Shown here in pieces: positions 9,172 to 18,567 of a stretch of DNA of 64,000 bases (position 1 is its first letter; every line of letters begins with the position of its first letter). The stretch covers positions 186,001 to 250,000 of the forward strand of contig JAOACR010000007.1 in the NCBI GenBank assembly GCA_026417735.1, given 5' to 3'. The notes below the pieces were generated by a model that ran no database searches, was not told where the DNA came from, and was given only the letters and a program-made list of their open reading frames with translations. Source of the stretch: Kiritimatiellia bacterium. Its GTDB lineage: Bacteria > Verrucomicrobiota > Kiritimatiellia > PWTM01. Position numbers and translations under genes: made by a program.

Positions 9172-12171
9172 GTGAGTTCAGCGTCTCGCTCCAATCCCGG
9201 TCGTTTTCGCGTTGAGCCCCAGCCTCGGCTTCGTTTGCCGCTACCGGTGGCAATGGGGCTCGCAGCGTTCGTCCTGTTTGTGGGAACCATCGCACGGACC
9301 CCCATCCCCGGGCCATCTGTGGATTCGATCGTGCGGGGCGCTGGTCTGGACGGTGCACCGATGCTGACGCGTCCCATCTGGGCCGGGCTGCTGCGGGCAC
9401 TCTCAATGGTGCCCCTCGGCGCGATCTATCAACGGGTCCATGCGCTGTCAGCGTTGCTGGGGGCGGCGGCAGTGGTCATGGTCGTCTGGTTGGGGCGCCG
9501 TTGGTTCCCGAAGTGGGTCGGCATGGGGACCGCTGGCTCTGGCAACGAGCGGGAGGCGGTGGCGGGTGCGCTGATCGCGGGGACGGTACTGGCGCTGCAA
9601 GGACCGTTTTGGATCTCAGCGACGCGCGCCTCGCCGGAGATGCTGAGCCTTGTGCTCGTGCTGGGCGTGATGGTGCTGACGGAACTGGCGGTGACTCGGC
9701 GGCGTCTCGGATGGGGGATCGCGGCCGGTGCGCTGGCGGGCGTCGCCGTCGTGGAATCACCGGTCGGGGCGCTGCACGTGCCGGTGGTGCTGCTGCAAGC
9801 CGCCGGCGCGCTGGCGGACGATCTGACGGCGCCAGTGAAGCCGGATCGGCGACGGCCTGTAGTGGCGGTCGCCGGTGCGTTTCTGGCCGGCGCGGTGGTG
9901 CCGCTGGCTGCGGTGACGACCGTGCTGGCGGCATCGCCGCTGCGGGATGCCCTTGGCTTGAGAACGGTGGGAGCGCTGTTGCGCGCGTTGGTACGGGCGC
10001 ATGCGGCGCAGGTGCGGGAATCGTTGCCCCCCCTCGGATGGCTGCTGACCGCTTTGGTGACGGTCGTCCCTGTGGGCGTGGTGTTGTGGGCGGTCTCTTC
10101 ACCGGTGCGCCGTCGCCGGGTGCGGATGAGTGTGGCGGCGGGAATTCTGACGTGTTGGGGTCTGGCGGTGCTGCTGCATACGCCGTTGGCGCCGTGGCCG
10201 ACGCTGCCCTCGCCGCTGCCTTCCCCTTTTCCCTCGTTGTGGGTGGCGGTCTGGTTGGGGGCGGGCGTGGCGATGGGAGCGCGAGTGCTGCGCGATACCT
10301 TGCTGGCGAAGTTGGCACCGCGCGTTGCGATGGCCGGTGGGCTGGTGTTGGCACTGGCTGGCGCAGTTCGCGCGTTTCCGTACGTCGATGACCGGGCGCT
10401 CCGAGCGGCGGGGTGGGTAGGGGAGGGCATTGCGCGCGAATTGGCGCCCGCAGCCTGGGTGGTCAGCGGCGGAGGATGGGACGGAGTCGTGATGGCGGTC
10501 GCGCGACAGCGACAGGCTGCTCCCCGATGGGTTCGGCTGGATTTGGCGCGGGAGTCGGAATACCTGGCCCGGCTTTCCGCATACCCGTGGGGAACGCCGC
10601 TGGCGAAAGCGATGCTGCCGGTCGGACTGGAGGCCTGGCTGCCGCTGTGGTTCGAGGTGGTCCCTACCGCCCGGACGAACGCGGTGACGTTCGACCTGCC
10701 GCACTTCTTCGAGGCCACCGTGGGGGCGGCGGTGCCGGGGCTCTGGATTTATCGCAGCGTGGCGGGCGCGCCGCCGCCGGTTGGCGAGATCGAACGCTGG
10801 CGGCGTGATGCGGAACGGTACCGGGCGCTCTGGCAACGTGGTCTCGGGCCCTATCGCGGAGTCGGCGGGATGGCGCTCCGCGAAGCTTCGCGGACGATGA
10901 ACGATCTTGCGGTGCGGCTGGAGGAGATGGAGCGGCCGGACGTCGCGATGCGCGCGTATCACGCGGCGCTGGCCGCGGATCCGGACAATATCGTTGCGGC
11001 GCTGAACCGGGCCCGGCTGGCGCGACGAATGGAGCGGCTGGAGGCCGATCGAACTGAGCAGGAGCTGATGCGGTTGGTGGAAACGTACGCGGGCCGTTTG
11101 GACCTGCTGCGCGTCCGGGTGCAGTTCGGGAGGATTCGGGATCCCGCATGGCTATTTGAGCGCAGCCGGCAGCTGGCGAGAGTCGGCCGGCTGGATGAGG
11201 CGATCACGGAGCTGGGGCAGGCGATGATCATCGGCGGTACCAACGACCTTGCGGTGGCGGCGGTGGCGCGTCTGCTGGCGGCAAAGGGGCGGTGGGAGGA
11301 GGCACGGGCAGCGCTGGATGAGGGTGAACGTCGGTTTCCGAACAGTCGATCGATCGCCACCACCCGCGAGTGGCTCGTCGACCTGCAGGAGGGCGCCGAG
11401 AGCGAACGTGGAGGGCCGGATGATCTTGCAAGGGCAGCGATGCACGTGTTGCGCGGCGAGTGGACGGCCGCGGAGTCGGCGCTGCGGTCTCATTTGGAAC
11501 GCACGCCAGATGATCCGGCGGTGGCGGCGCTGGGCGGATTGGTGGCGCTGAATCGGGGTGACCTCCACAGTGCGCGAACGCTGTCGGAGCGCGCGGTGCG
11601 AAGAGACCGACCACGTCCCCCCCTCGCATACCTCACGCTGGCGGCCACCGCGATGGCGGAAAACCGTTGGCTCGACGCGCGCCGAACGCTGGAACAGGCG
11701 CTCGGAGAATATCCCAACCTGCTGGCCGCGCGGCGGTTGCTGACGGTCTGGGCGCATCAACAGCGCGACTCCGCGGCGCTGAACACTCATCTGGTGGGCT
11801 GGCTGCGGCAGAGCCCGAAGGAACCCACCGCGCTGCAGTTGCTGGCCGACCGCTATGCAGAACTTCGGCAATTCGACCGCGCGGAGGCGGTCCTGCGATT
11901 TCTCGCGGAGCGGTACCCTTCCGCCACCCACTTCAACGGTCTGGCATGGACGCTCTGGCGGCAGGGCCGCGCGGACGAGGCGTTGCCGGCCGCGGAGGAA
12001 GCGGTGCGACGCGCCCCGACTTACGCGGACGCGTGGGCGAACCTCGCGGCGATCCGCTGGGATTTGGGACGGCGCGACGAAGCGATGGCTGCGCTTGCAG
12101 AGGCTGAGCGACTTTCGCCCACGAGCGAAACCGTTCGCGCGCGCGCCGCTCTGCTCCGCGGCGCGAACTAA
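9172..12171 (+). CDS. Polytopic membrane protein with C-terminal TPR domain (GT39/DUF2723-like)
   Basis: 999 residues. The first half has about ten hydrophobic helices, starting at 'MGLAAFVLFVGTIART', with a layout like DUF2723 / protein-O-mannosyltransferase-like (GT-C) membrane proteins common in this phylum: an early luminal loop (PGPSVDSIVRGA) and multiple helices with charged turns. The second half (from about residue 560) is a string of TPR units ('MRAYHAALAADPDNIVAALNRA', later 'AEEAVRRAPTYADAWANLAAI'). A transfer of sugar from a lipid carrier to surface molecules is a plausible role, but I see no definite catalytic motif. The GTG start fits a leaderless promoter; the ATG at 9253 is an alternative. 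The stop overlaps the convergent avtA stop by 3 bases. Confidence 0.7.
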   Translation: MSSASRSNPGRFRVEPQPRLRLPLPVAMGLAAFVLFVGTIARTPIPGPSVDSIVRGAGLDGAPMLTRPIWAGLLRALSMVPLGAIYQRVHALSALLGAAAVVMVVWLGRRWFPKWVGMGTAGSGNEREAVAGALIAGTVLALQGPFWISATRASPEMLSLVLVLGVMVLTELAVTRRRLGWGIAAGALAGVAVVESPVGALHVPVVLLQAAGALADDLTAPVKPDRRRPVVAVAGAFLAGAVVPLAAVTTVLAASPLRDALGLRTVGALLRALVRAHAAQVRESLPPLGWLLTALVTVVPVGVVLWAVSSPVRRRRVRMSVAAGILTCWGLAVLLHTPLAPWPTLPSPLPSPFPSLWVAVWLGAGVAMGARVLRDTLLAKLAPRVAMAGGLVLALAGAVRAFPYVDDRALRAAGWVGEGIARELAPAAWVVSGGGWDGVVMAVARQRQAAPRWVRLDLARESEYLARLSAYPWGTPLAKAMLPVGLEAWLPLWFEVVPTARTNAVTFDLPHFFEATVGAAVPGLWIYRSVAGAPPPVGEIERWRRDAERYRALWQRGLGPYRGVGGMALREASRTMNDLAVRLEEMERPDVAMRAYHAALAADPDNIVAALNRARLARRMERLEADRTEQELMRLVETYAGRLDLLRVRVQFGRIRDPAWLFERSRQLARVGRLDEAITELGQAMIIGGTNDLAVAAVARLLAAKGRWEEARAALDEGERRFPNSRSIATTREWLVDLQEGAESERGGPDDLARAAMHVLRGEWTAAESALRSHLERTPDDPAVAALGGLVALNRGDLHSARTLSERAVRRDRPRPPLAYLTLAATAMAENRWLDARRTLEQALGEYPNLLAARRLLTVWAHQQRDSAALNTHLVGWLRQSPKEPTALQLLADRYAELRQFDRAEAVLRFLAERYPSATHFNGLAWTLWRQGRADEALPAAEEAVRRAPTYADAWANLAAIRWDLGRRDEAMAALAEAERLSPTSETVRARAALLRGAN

Positions 12172-13436
12172 TCCCACGCGTCACGGATCACCGCACCGAT
12201 GCGTTCGAGACCCCGCCACACCACCTCGTCCGGCTGTGCAAAGCTCACGCGCAGGCACTCGTCACGGTGCGGATCGGTTTGGTCGGCGCCGGCGAAGAAG
12301 TGGTGGCCGGACACCACGATCACGCCGCGCTCCTTCAGCCGCCGGTAAAGCTCGCGCGACCCCATGCCGAGTCCCGGCAGCCAGACCCAGAAAAAGAACG
12401 CTCCCTCCCGCACGTGCAGCCGCCACGGGCGGTCAGCGGGCCAGTACTCCGCAAGCCAGAGTCGCGCCGTCTCCGCTTTTCGATCATAGAAAGGGCGGAG
12501 CTCTCGTCGGCAGAGATCAAAAAGTTCGCCACTGCGCAGCAGCGGCTCCACGAGCGCTGGGCCAAGGTTACCCCCTGCCAGCGCCGCGATCGCGTGCATT
12601 TCTGCGACACGGTGTGCCCACCGTTCTCCCGCCACCACGATACCGGTTCGCACGCCGGGCAACCCGAGCTTCGAGAGGCTCAGCAGCCAGATCACCCGTT
12701 CATTCCAGAACGGACGGACCTCGCCGGTCACAATGTCCGGGAAAGGTGGACCATAGGCGCCGTCGACGATCAGCGGGATGTCGCGCTCCCCCGCCAGCGC
12801 GGCCAGATCGCGCAGCTCCGCATCGGTGATCACGTTGCCGGTGGGATTCGTCGGCCGCGAGAGCAGAATCGCGACCGCGTCTGGCGGCGGCTCGTCTCCG
12901 CTGAGGCGATACTTGAACTCTCGCTCTCCCTGCAACTCAATCCTCCGCCGGCTGGCCACGAGCCAGTCACGCCGATGCAGGAGGTCGGCGTACCCGATGT
13001 ACTCGGGTGTCATCGGCAGCCAGATGCGGCCGCGCCGGCCTGCAAGGAGATGGGCGAGATAGAAGATCGCGCCCTGTCCGCCGTGGGTCAGCGCAACATT
13101 CGCGGCGGTGAGGGGCCAGCCGTAGCGCGCGCGCAGCGCCTCCGCGACCGCCTCCCGGAACGCGGGGCTACCCTGCGGCTCCTCGTAGATGCCGAGCAGC
13201 CGCTCAAACCGGTCGTCCTCTCGCAACAGCTCCTCCATCCGGCGCCGCCACACGTGTTCTGCCGCCGCGACTCGTGCCGGATTTCCGCCGCCGAGCATCA
13301 GCAGAGGGGTCCGACCGCCGAGCGCCGCACCGAGGTCGTCCATCAGCTCGCGGATTCCGCTCGGCCAGCCGGCGGGCTCGCCGGGCTCCGGCAGCTTGGG
13401 GTGGTTGGCGCGTTGCGGGGGATCGCGCGGGCTCAC
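12168..13436 (-). CDS. avtA: Valine--pyruvate aminotransferase
   Basis: 422 residues, a full-length match to the AvtA family of fold-type I PLP enzymes that interconvert alanine and 2-oxoisovalerate (valine/alanine metabolism). Family landmarks are clear: MLGGGNPA near the N-terminus, 'PEYIGYAD', 'SRPTNPTGNVITD', the PLP-lysine segment SLSKLGLPGVRTG (Lys near 255) and 'GHHFFAG' towards the end. The GTG start overlaps the stop of the ankyrin gene (GTGA), so the two are one operon with the ankyrin gene first. The 3' end overlaps the convergent membrane-protein gene by a few bases. Confidence 0.92.
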   Translation of the reverse strand: MSPRDPPQRANHPKLPEPGEPAGWPSGIRELMDDLGAALGGRTPLLMLGGGNPARVAAAEHVWRRRMEELLREDDRFERLLGIYEEPQGSPAFREAVAEALRARYGWPLTAANVALTHGGQGAIFYLAHLLAGRRGRIWLPMTPEYIGYADLLHRRDWLVASRRRIELQGEREFKYRLSGDEPPPDAVAILLSRPTNPTGNVITDAELRDLAALAGERDIPLIVDGAYGPPFPDIVTGEVRPFWNERVIWLLSLSKLGLPGVRTGIVVAGERWAHRVAEMHAIAALAGGNLGPALVEPLLRSGELFDLCRRELRPFYDRKAETARLWLAEYWPADRPWRLHVREGAFFFWVWLPGLGMGSRELYRRLKERGVIVVSGHHFFAGADQTDPHRDECLRVSFAQPDEVVWRGLERIGAVIRDAWD

Positions 13437-14125
13437 GGCGGCGGGCTTGACCGACGGGCGGCGGCCTCCTCCAGCAGACGCACGACCTGTGCGTGACCGT
13501 TCTTGCGGGCGAACTCGATGGCGCGGTCCTGGTCTGCGTCGCGAAGCTCCGGATCGGCTCCGCGCTCCAGCAGCAGGCGCACCACCTCTGCCTGGCCTTC
13601 CGCGGCCGCGAACATCAGCGCGGTCCAGCGTTCGCCTCGGTCGGCCGCATTCACATCCGCACCGGCATCCAGCAGCAGCCGAACCACATCTGCATGCGGG
13701 CCGGTGGCCGCGTACATCAGCGCAGTGCGGCCGATCTCGTCGCGGCGGTTCACATCGGCGCCGTAACCGATCAGTCGCCGGCAGAGCGTGGTGTGCCCAT
13801 TGAACGCGGCGAGCATCAGCATCGTGCGGCCTTGTTCACCGACCGCGTTCGGATCGAGCAATCCCTCGCGCACCACGCGGTCAATGAGTTCCTCCATGCC
13901 GTTCATCGCGGCTTCCGCGTACTCTCGAGGTAGCGTGAGCAGCCCGCGGCCGCGCGCAGCTGGCGCAGACGGCGGCGTCGGGTTCGCGGGCGCAGAGGGC
14001 GGCGCCGGCGCCGGGGCGAGGACGGCGGGCGGCTTCGCCGGCGGCGGTGGCGGCGGAGCGGAGCGATCGCGCCGTCCACAGGCACCCATCAAGGCGCCCA
14101 CGCCGACGAGTGTCGTGATCCCCAT
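13433..14125 (-). CDS. Ankyrin-repeat lipoprotein
   Basis: 230 residues from the ATG at 14125. The N-terminus (GVGALMGACGRRD) is a short signal with a lipobox-like cysteine, then a Pro/Ala-rich linker (about 25-60) and four ankyrin repeats with typical turns such as 'GRTMLMLAAFNGHTTLCRRLI', 'GADVNRRDEIGRTALMYAA' and 'VVRLLLERGADPEL'. It is likely anchored in a membrane and facing the periplasm, where ankyrin repeats serve protein binding. A TACACT hexamer 7 bases before the ATG supports this start. The link to avtA is translational coupling; why the two are joined is unknown. Confidence 0.85.
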   Translation of the reverse strand: MGITTLVGVGALMGACGRRDRSAPPPPPPAKPPAVLAPAPAPPSAPANPTPPSAPAARGRGLLTLPREYAEAAMNGMEELIDRVVREGLLDPNAVGEQGRTMLMLAAFNGHTTLCRRLIGYGADVNRRDEIGRTALMYAATGPHADVVRLLLDAGADVNAADRGERWTALMFAAAEGQAEVVRLLLERGADPELRDADQDRAIEFARKNGHAQVVRLLEEAAARRSSPPP

Positions 14126-14132
14126 GCGAACG

Positions 14133-14138
14133 AGTGTA
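14133..14138 (-). promoter_or_regulatory. -10-like hexamer for leaderless start of ankyrin gene
   Basis: TACACT on the minus strand, 7 bases before the ATG at 14125. A GAGAGG lies further upstream, too far to act as a normal ribosome site. No good -35 seen. Confidence 0.4.
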
Positions 14139-14291
14139 CCTCTCACCCCGGTCTCCCGATGTCGGTGCGATCGGACATCCGAGCATAGAAACGCGCGGTG
14201 CGAACCGCAATGCATAGGTCGCTGAGCTGAGTGGCCGCCCGCCCGCGCTGCAAACCGGCCGGCAAACGCGGGGCCCGCGACCGCCGCACGG

Positions 14292-15260
14292 TCAGCGCGA
14301 CAGCGCGCGCCGCCACCATTCGACCGTGCGGCGCAGACCTTCGTCCAGCGAGACACGAGCGCGCCATCCGAGCCGTTCCCGGATTTTCGTCGGGTCGAGC
14401 TCGATGAACGGTTGATCCGAGGCGATCGGCCGGGCCGGATAGTCGGGCGGATATTCGCCGAACACAATTCGCCGTGCGGGATAGCCGACCAGTTTCGCGA
14501 TTCGCAGCGCGAGCTCGCGGTTGGTGACGATCTGGCCGGCCGCCGCATTGAACGCCTCACCGGCGGCTTCCGGATGAGCCATCGCGGCGCGATAGGCGGC
14601 CACGTGATCGCTGACGAACATGTAGTCCCGCACGGAGTCCGGCGCGCCGACGTGCACCGGCTGCCGCCGCAGCATGCGCGTGATCAGGTATTCGACGAGG
14701 AAGTTCGTCTCGATCTTGCGCCCGTAGGTGTTGACGCACCGCAACACGATCGCGGGCAGGCCGTACACCGGTGTCATCATTCGCAGATAGGTGTCGGTGA
14801 CTGCCTTCGTGTTCGCGTACGGGCTGGAGGGCTGCAACGGCAGATCTTCGCGCAGCGGCGGAACGGCCTGGATGCCGTAGACCTCGGCGGTGGAGGCGTA
14901 GAGCAACAGCCGGCGGGACGGCTCGCGCAGTTCCAACATCGCGTGGGCGAGGTTCAACGTACCGACGATGTTCGCCTGCACGTACGCGAATGGCATTTCA
15001 AACGAGTGGCGCACCGGACTCATCGCGGCGAGGTGAATCACCACTTCCGGGTCCGCCTTCCGCAGCGCGCCGAGCACGCCGATGAAATCCGTCAGCTCGC
15101 TGGTGATCAGCCGCACGCCGCGCAAAAAGGGCGCGAGGCGGACCGCATCGCGGCTGGTGGAATGGCGCACCAGCCCCCAGACCTCGTGCTCACGGACCAG
15201 CGACTGCGCCAGATGGCTGCCGATGAAGCCGGTGACGCCGGTGATCAGCACCCGGCTCAT
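14292..15260 (-). CDS. NAD-dependent sugar-nucleotide epimerase/dehydratase
   Basis: 322 residues, extended SDR family. The Rossmann motif GVTGFIGSH sits at the N-terminus, 'HLAAMSPVRHS' around residue 85, and the catalytic YANTK (Tyr-x3-Lys) near residue 155. The overall pattern resembles GDP-mannose 4,6-dehydratase / GDP-6-deoxy-sugar reductase type enzymes, but substrate cannot be fixed from sequence. The start overlaps the stop of the methyltransferase gene (ATGA), placing it second in a minus-strand operon for making a modified nucleotide sugar for a surface glycan. Confidence 0.88.
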   Translation of the reverse strand: MSRVLITGVTGFIGSHLAQSLVREHEVWGLVRHSTSRDAVRLAPFLRGVRLITSELTDFIGVLGALRKADPEVVIHLAAMSPVRHSFEMPFAYVQANIVGTLNLAHAMLELREPSRRLLLYASTAEVYGIQAVPPLREDLPLQPSSPYANTKAVTDTYLRMMTPVYGLPAIVLRCVNTYGRKIETNFLVEYLITRMLRRQPVHVGAPDSVRDYMFVSDHVAAYRAAMAHPEAAGEAFNAAAGQIVTNRELALRIAKLVGYPARRIVFGEYPPDYPARPIASDQPFIELDPTKIRERLGWRARVSLDEGLRRTVEWWRRALSR

Positions 15261-16546
15261 CGGCTCCCGGCCTCCATCGCGGCCAGTTCCGCGGCGCCGA
15301 CCACGCGCACCTCCGGAATCGCAAAGAGCATGCGCCCACCGCGCCGGAGAAACTCCGCCTCCTGCAGCATGATCTCGCGCTGGAACTGGTACGGCAGCAC
15401 GAAGAGCAGGTCCGGCGGATCGGCGCGGTACTGCTCGAGCGTGATGCAGCGAATGCCGGTACCGGCGATGTAACGGCCGGCCTTGTCGGGGTTCTTGTCC
15501 ACCGCCAGCGGGATCAGCTCTGCGGTGATGCCCGCGTACTGCAGCACCACCAGCCCCCGCGTCGAGGCGCCGTAGATCATCACGCGGCGGCCCGCGCGCC
15601 GCTCCTCTTCGAGCACTTCGCGGAGCCGGTCCCGGATGCGCTCGATGCGCCGCGCAAATCCGGCCAGTGCGTCGGCCCGCTCCAGCCCGAGCTCCGCTTC
15701 CCGCTGGCGGATCGCCATCAGCCGCCGGTCCGCGCCGTCGAACGGGCGCACCGTTGCGCCCCGCCGGCGGATGTAGAGCCGGACGCTGCCGCCGTTCACA
15801 TCGTTCAACTCGGCGTCCATCACCTCGAGATCGTGCCGGTCGAGCAACCGTTCCATCGCGGCCAGCGAGTAGTATTCAAGGTGTTCGTGCGAGATGTTGT
15901 CGAAGGTCGCGTTCTCGATCATCAGACCGAGATAGTTCATCTGCACGATCCAGACGCCGTCCGGAGCCAGACAGGCGACGATGTCGCGCACGAACGTGTT
16001 GGGGTCCTCCAGATCGTAGAACATCGCGATGCTCGTGATCGCGCGCGCGGGGCGTCCGCCCGAAAGTTCGAGGAACGGTGCCGCGCGGAAGTAATCGTGC
16101 ACGATGCGGCCGGCATCGGTTGCGAGCGTCCAAAGGTTGGAGGGCTCGAAGCCGATCGTTTCCAATCCTTGGACCGCGTACTGACGCAGCAGGGTGCCGT
16201 CGTTGCAGCCGATGTCGATGACCAGGTCGCCGCTCTTCAGCGCGGCGACACGCTCGGCCGCCCGCGCGACGTCGCGCAGCGCGGCGACCATCGTGGTGCT
16301 GATGCCGGAGCGGTACCAGTAACGTCGATAGAGGAGGTCGTGATCGAGCGTGTGCCGCAACTGGACGAGCGCGCAGCCGCCGCGCGCGGGGTCGCAGAAC
16401 ACCAGCTCGAGTGGCGCCCGCACCGCCGGTTCGGCCGGCGAATCGAGGAACGCGACCGCGTACTGCTCGCCGAGCGAGAGCAGCGGCACGAGGTCGCCAC
16501 GCCCGCAGACACGGCAGTGAGTGTGTTCAACGATCGCGCTCTTCAC
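15257..16546 (-). CDS. SAM-dependent sugar C-methyltransferase
   Basis: 429 residues from the GTG at 16546, preferred because GGGGAG lies 6-8 bases upstream and the protein then begins right before its zinc site. Architecture: N-terminal zinc-binding domain (HCRVCG, then paired Cys in VFCDPARGGC), central SAM-binding domain (VIDIGCNDGTLLRQY near residue 115) and the C-terminal putative methyltransferase domain with ASTRGLVVLQYAG and 'DKNPDKAGR'. This is the layout of NDP-hexose C-methyltransferases (TylC3/NovU-like), which add a methyl to a keto-sugar carbon to make branched deoxysugars. Coupled to the epimerase downstream, and divergent from a GT2 gene. Confidence 0.88.
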   Translation of the reverse strand: MKSAIVEHTHCRVCGRGDLVPLLSLGEQYAVAFLDSPAEPAVRAPLELVFCDPARGGCALVQLRHTLDHDLLYRRYWYRSGISTTMVAALRDVARAAERVAALKSGDLVIDIGCNDGTLLRQYAVQGLETIGFEPSNLWTLATDAGRIVHDYFRAAPFLELSGGRPARAITSIAMFYDLEDPNTFVRDIVACLAPDGVWIVQMNYLGLMIENATFDNISHEHLEYYSLAAMERLLDRHDLEVMDAELNDVNGGSVRLYIRRRGATVRPFDGADRRLMAIRQREAELGLERADALAGFARRIERIRDRLREVLEEERRAGRRVMIYGASTRGLVVLQYAGITAELIPLAVDKNPDKAGRYIAGTGIRCITLEQYRADPPDLLFVLPYQFQREIMLQEAEFLRRGGRMLFAIPEVRVVGAAELAAMEAGSR

Positions 16547-16652
16547 GAAGGACTCCCCGCGGCGCGGGCCATCCGAATACTCGATCGGCGGAGCGGACGC
16601 AAGCCGCCCGGTGCTCCTCGCGACGGCATTCGGCAAGGGGGCGCGACTGCGG

Positions 16653-16658
16653 TACAAC
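16653..16658 (+). promoter_or_regulatory. -10-like hexamer for leaderless start of GT2 gene
   Basis: TACAAC, 7 bases before the GTG at 16666; TTCGGC lies 18 bases upstream as a weak -35. No Shine-Dalgarno in the last 20 bases. Confidence 0.35.
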
Positions 16659-16665
16659 ATCGGGC

Positions 16666-17565
16666 GTGAGACCGTATCTGACGATCTGCATCCCGACCTA
16701 TCATCGTGCGCGGTTTCTGCGCGAGATGCTCGGCACGATCGCGCGACAGTTGCGGGAGGGCGGCTGGGACGCCGCGACCGTCGCCGTCGCGGTGTCCGAC
16801 AACGGGTCGCCGGACGAGACGCCGCAGGTGATTGCGGAGGCCCGGCAGGGGGGGGTGCCGGTCGAGTCGGTCCGCCAGCCGCGCAATCTGGGCATCAATC
16901 CAAACCTCTGCGCAGCGCTGGAGATGGCACGGGGGCGCTTCGCCTGGCTGCTCGGCGACGATGAGCTGCTGCAGCCCGGCGCGATCAGGACGGTGTTGGA
17001 CTGGCTGCGTCGCCATGATCCGGGCCTGCTGCTGTTGTTCGACGCGCGCTACCCGCGGGCGCTGCCACGCCCGGCGGTCTATTCGGACTACCGCAGTTTC
17101 GCGGCCGACTGCGTGCGGCGGGATCCGGCGGCGCTGACCGAGCACACGCTGCTGTCGAGCAACGTTGTGCGGGTGGACTGCTATGACGCCGCGTTTGCGC
17201 GCGCGTCGCTCGAGACGGACTTTCCGCACATGTTTGGGATGATTCGCGGTCTGCGGCGCACCGGGGCGCCGGTGGTGGTGCCGGACGCGCCGGTGATCAT
17301 GACGCGGGAGGACCGGCCGCCGCCACCGGACGGGCGCTGGGTGCCGATCGATCGCAAATGGCGGGATTATCTGAGCTGGTTGCGCGCGGAACTCGAGCTG
17401 CCGGAGATTGATCCGCTGGCGCCGACGCGGCTGGCGCGCCGCGCGATGCTCGGCTCGATCGCGCGGGATCCGTGGCGGTTTGTGCGCCAGCACTGGCGTT
17501 CAGCGTTTCGCGCTTCCGCGTGGCGGTTTCTCTGGGACCGTCTGCGCCTGGGGCGTGACCGCTAG
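16666..17565 (+). CDS. Glycosyltransferase family 2
   Basis: 299 residues. The N-terminus 'YLTICIPTYHRARFLREML' is the GT-A nucleotide-sugar fold of GT2; the first acidic motif is VSDNGSPDET, and the metal-binding segment is LLGDDELLQPGAI near residue 105. It probably adds a sugar to a surface polysaccharide repeat unit, next to the epimerase and C-methyltransferase transcribed the other way. GTG start set by the -10-like hexamer 7 bases upstream and the start of the fold. The 3' end overlaps that of a convergent GT2 gene (CTAG). Confidence 0.85.
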   Translation: MRPYLTICIPTYHRARFLREMLGTIARQLREGGWDAATVAVAVSDNGSPDETPQVIAEARQGGVPVESVRQPRNLGINPNLCAALEMARGRFAWLLGDDELLQPGAIRTVLDWLRRHDPGLLLLFDARYPRALPRPAVYSDYRSFAADCVRRDPAALTEHTLLSSNVVRVDCYDAAFARASLETDFPHMFGMIRGLRRTGAPVVVPDAPVIMTREDRPPPPDGRWVPIDRKWRDYLSWLRAELELPEIDPLAPTRLARRAMLGSIARDPWRFVRQHWRSAFRASAWRFLWDRLRLGRDR

Positions 17566-18560
17566 CGGGGCGAGGGTGGCGAGTGCAGCGCCTGGCTCAG
17601 GCGGGCGCGGCGCTCGCGGTCCACCGCGTACCGCGCGCGAAGTAGGCCGATCGCGTTCCCGGCGGTGGAGACCAGCCCCGCCGGCGCGTGGAGCAGCCAG
17701 TCCGGATCGCGGGCGAGCAGCGCGCGGATCAATCCTTCGACCGCGGGGCCGACCACCGTCGAGAAATACAGCAGCGCGGCGAGTTTGCGGAGCACACCGC
17801 CCGCGTCCCAGGTGGCGGGCGCCTCTTCGCGGCGTAGCGACCGGATGATCATTGCGCGTTGGCGCTTGCGGAAGTAGTCCGACCACGTCGTCACGTAGTG
17901 GTGCCAGATGCCGCAGCCGCGGATCTTGATCAGAGTGCGCACACCGCGGCGCATCAGCTCCGGGAAGAACACCGCCTCGTGGTAGGGCCGGTCGGCGGGC
18001 AGCGCGGCCAGCCGCTCGCGCGGGAAGATGAAGCCGTTGGCGCCGGTCGGGTAGGCGCCGTCGGCGGGCAACTCGAACACCTCGACATCGCCCGGTTCCA
18101 CCGCGCGCCGCCGCAGCCGGCCGGCGAGGAATCGGGCGTAGGGGTCGCTGATCTGGAGGCAGGAGGTCAGATAGCGATTCAGCCGGCTGTGGCATGGACA
18201 TTTGAGATAGTACGACTCGAACCCCAGCGCCTCGGGGTGACGCTCCAGCGCGGCGAGCGCCCGGCCGAGCCAGTCGGTGCCGACGATTTCGTTGTCCGCG
18301 TCGAGCAGCGCGATGTGGCGGCCGCGCGCCGCCGCCATGGCCCGACGCTTCGCAGCCTCGGCGAGCTCGCCACGGGCGTCGAGAACCGTGGCGCCGTAGG
18401 CGCGCGCGATCTCGACGGTGCGGTCGCGCGAGCCGCCGTCCGGCACGAGAATTTCCACGCGAGCCGGGTCGAACGCCTGCCGGCGCACCGAGGCGAGACA
18501 GCCGGACAGCAGCGCTTCCGCGTTCAGAGTCGGAATGACGAAGGAGACGTCGATCTGCAC
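17562..18560 (-). CDS. Glycosyltransferase family 2
   Basis: 332 residues from the GTG at 18560. GT2 landmarks: VSFVIPTLNAEALL, 'VPDGGSRDRTVEIA', and the metal site LLDADNEIVG near residue 90. A Cys/His-containing segment (KCPCHSRLN) and membrane-active C-terminal helices (LLYFSTVVGPAVEGL) follow. The start is supported by a full leaderless promoter; an in-frame TTG 36 bases upstream coincides with its -35 and is therefore unlikely to be the start. Likely takes part in surface-polysaccharide assembly with the other genes here. Confidence 0.85.
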   Translation of the reverse strand: MQIDVSFVIPTLNAEALLSGCLASVRRQAFDPARVEILVPDGGSRDRTVEIARAYGATVLDARGELAEAAKRRAMAAARGRHIALLDADNEIVGTDWLGRALAALERHPEALGFESYYLKCPCHSRLNRYLTSCLQISDPYARFLAGRLRRRAVEPGDVEVFELPADGAYPTGANGFIFPRERLAALPADRPYHEAVFFPELMRRGVRTLIKIRGCGIWHHYVTTWSDYFRKRQRAMIIRSLRREEAPATWDAGGVLRKLAALLYFSTVVGPAVEGLIRALLARDPDWLLHAPAGLVSTAGNAIGLLRARYAVDRERRARLSQALHSPPSPR

Positions 18561-18567
18561 GCTGCGC

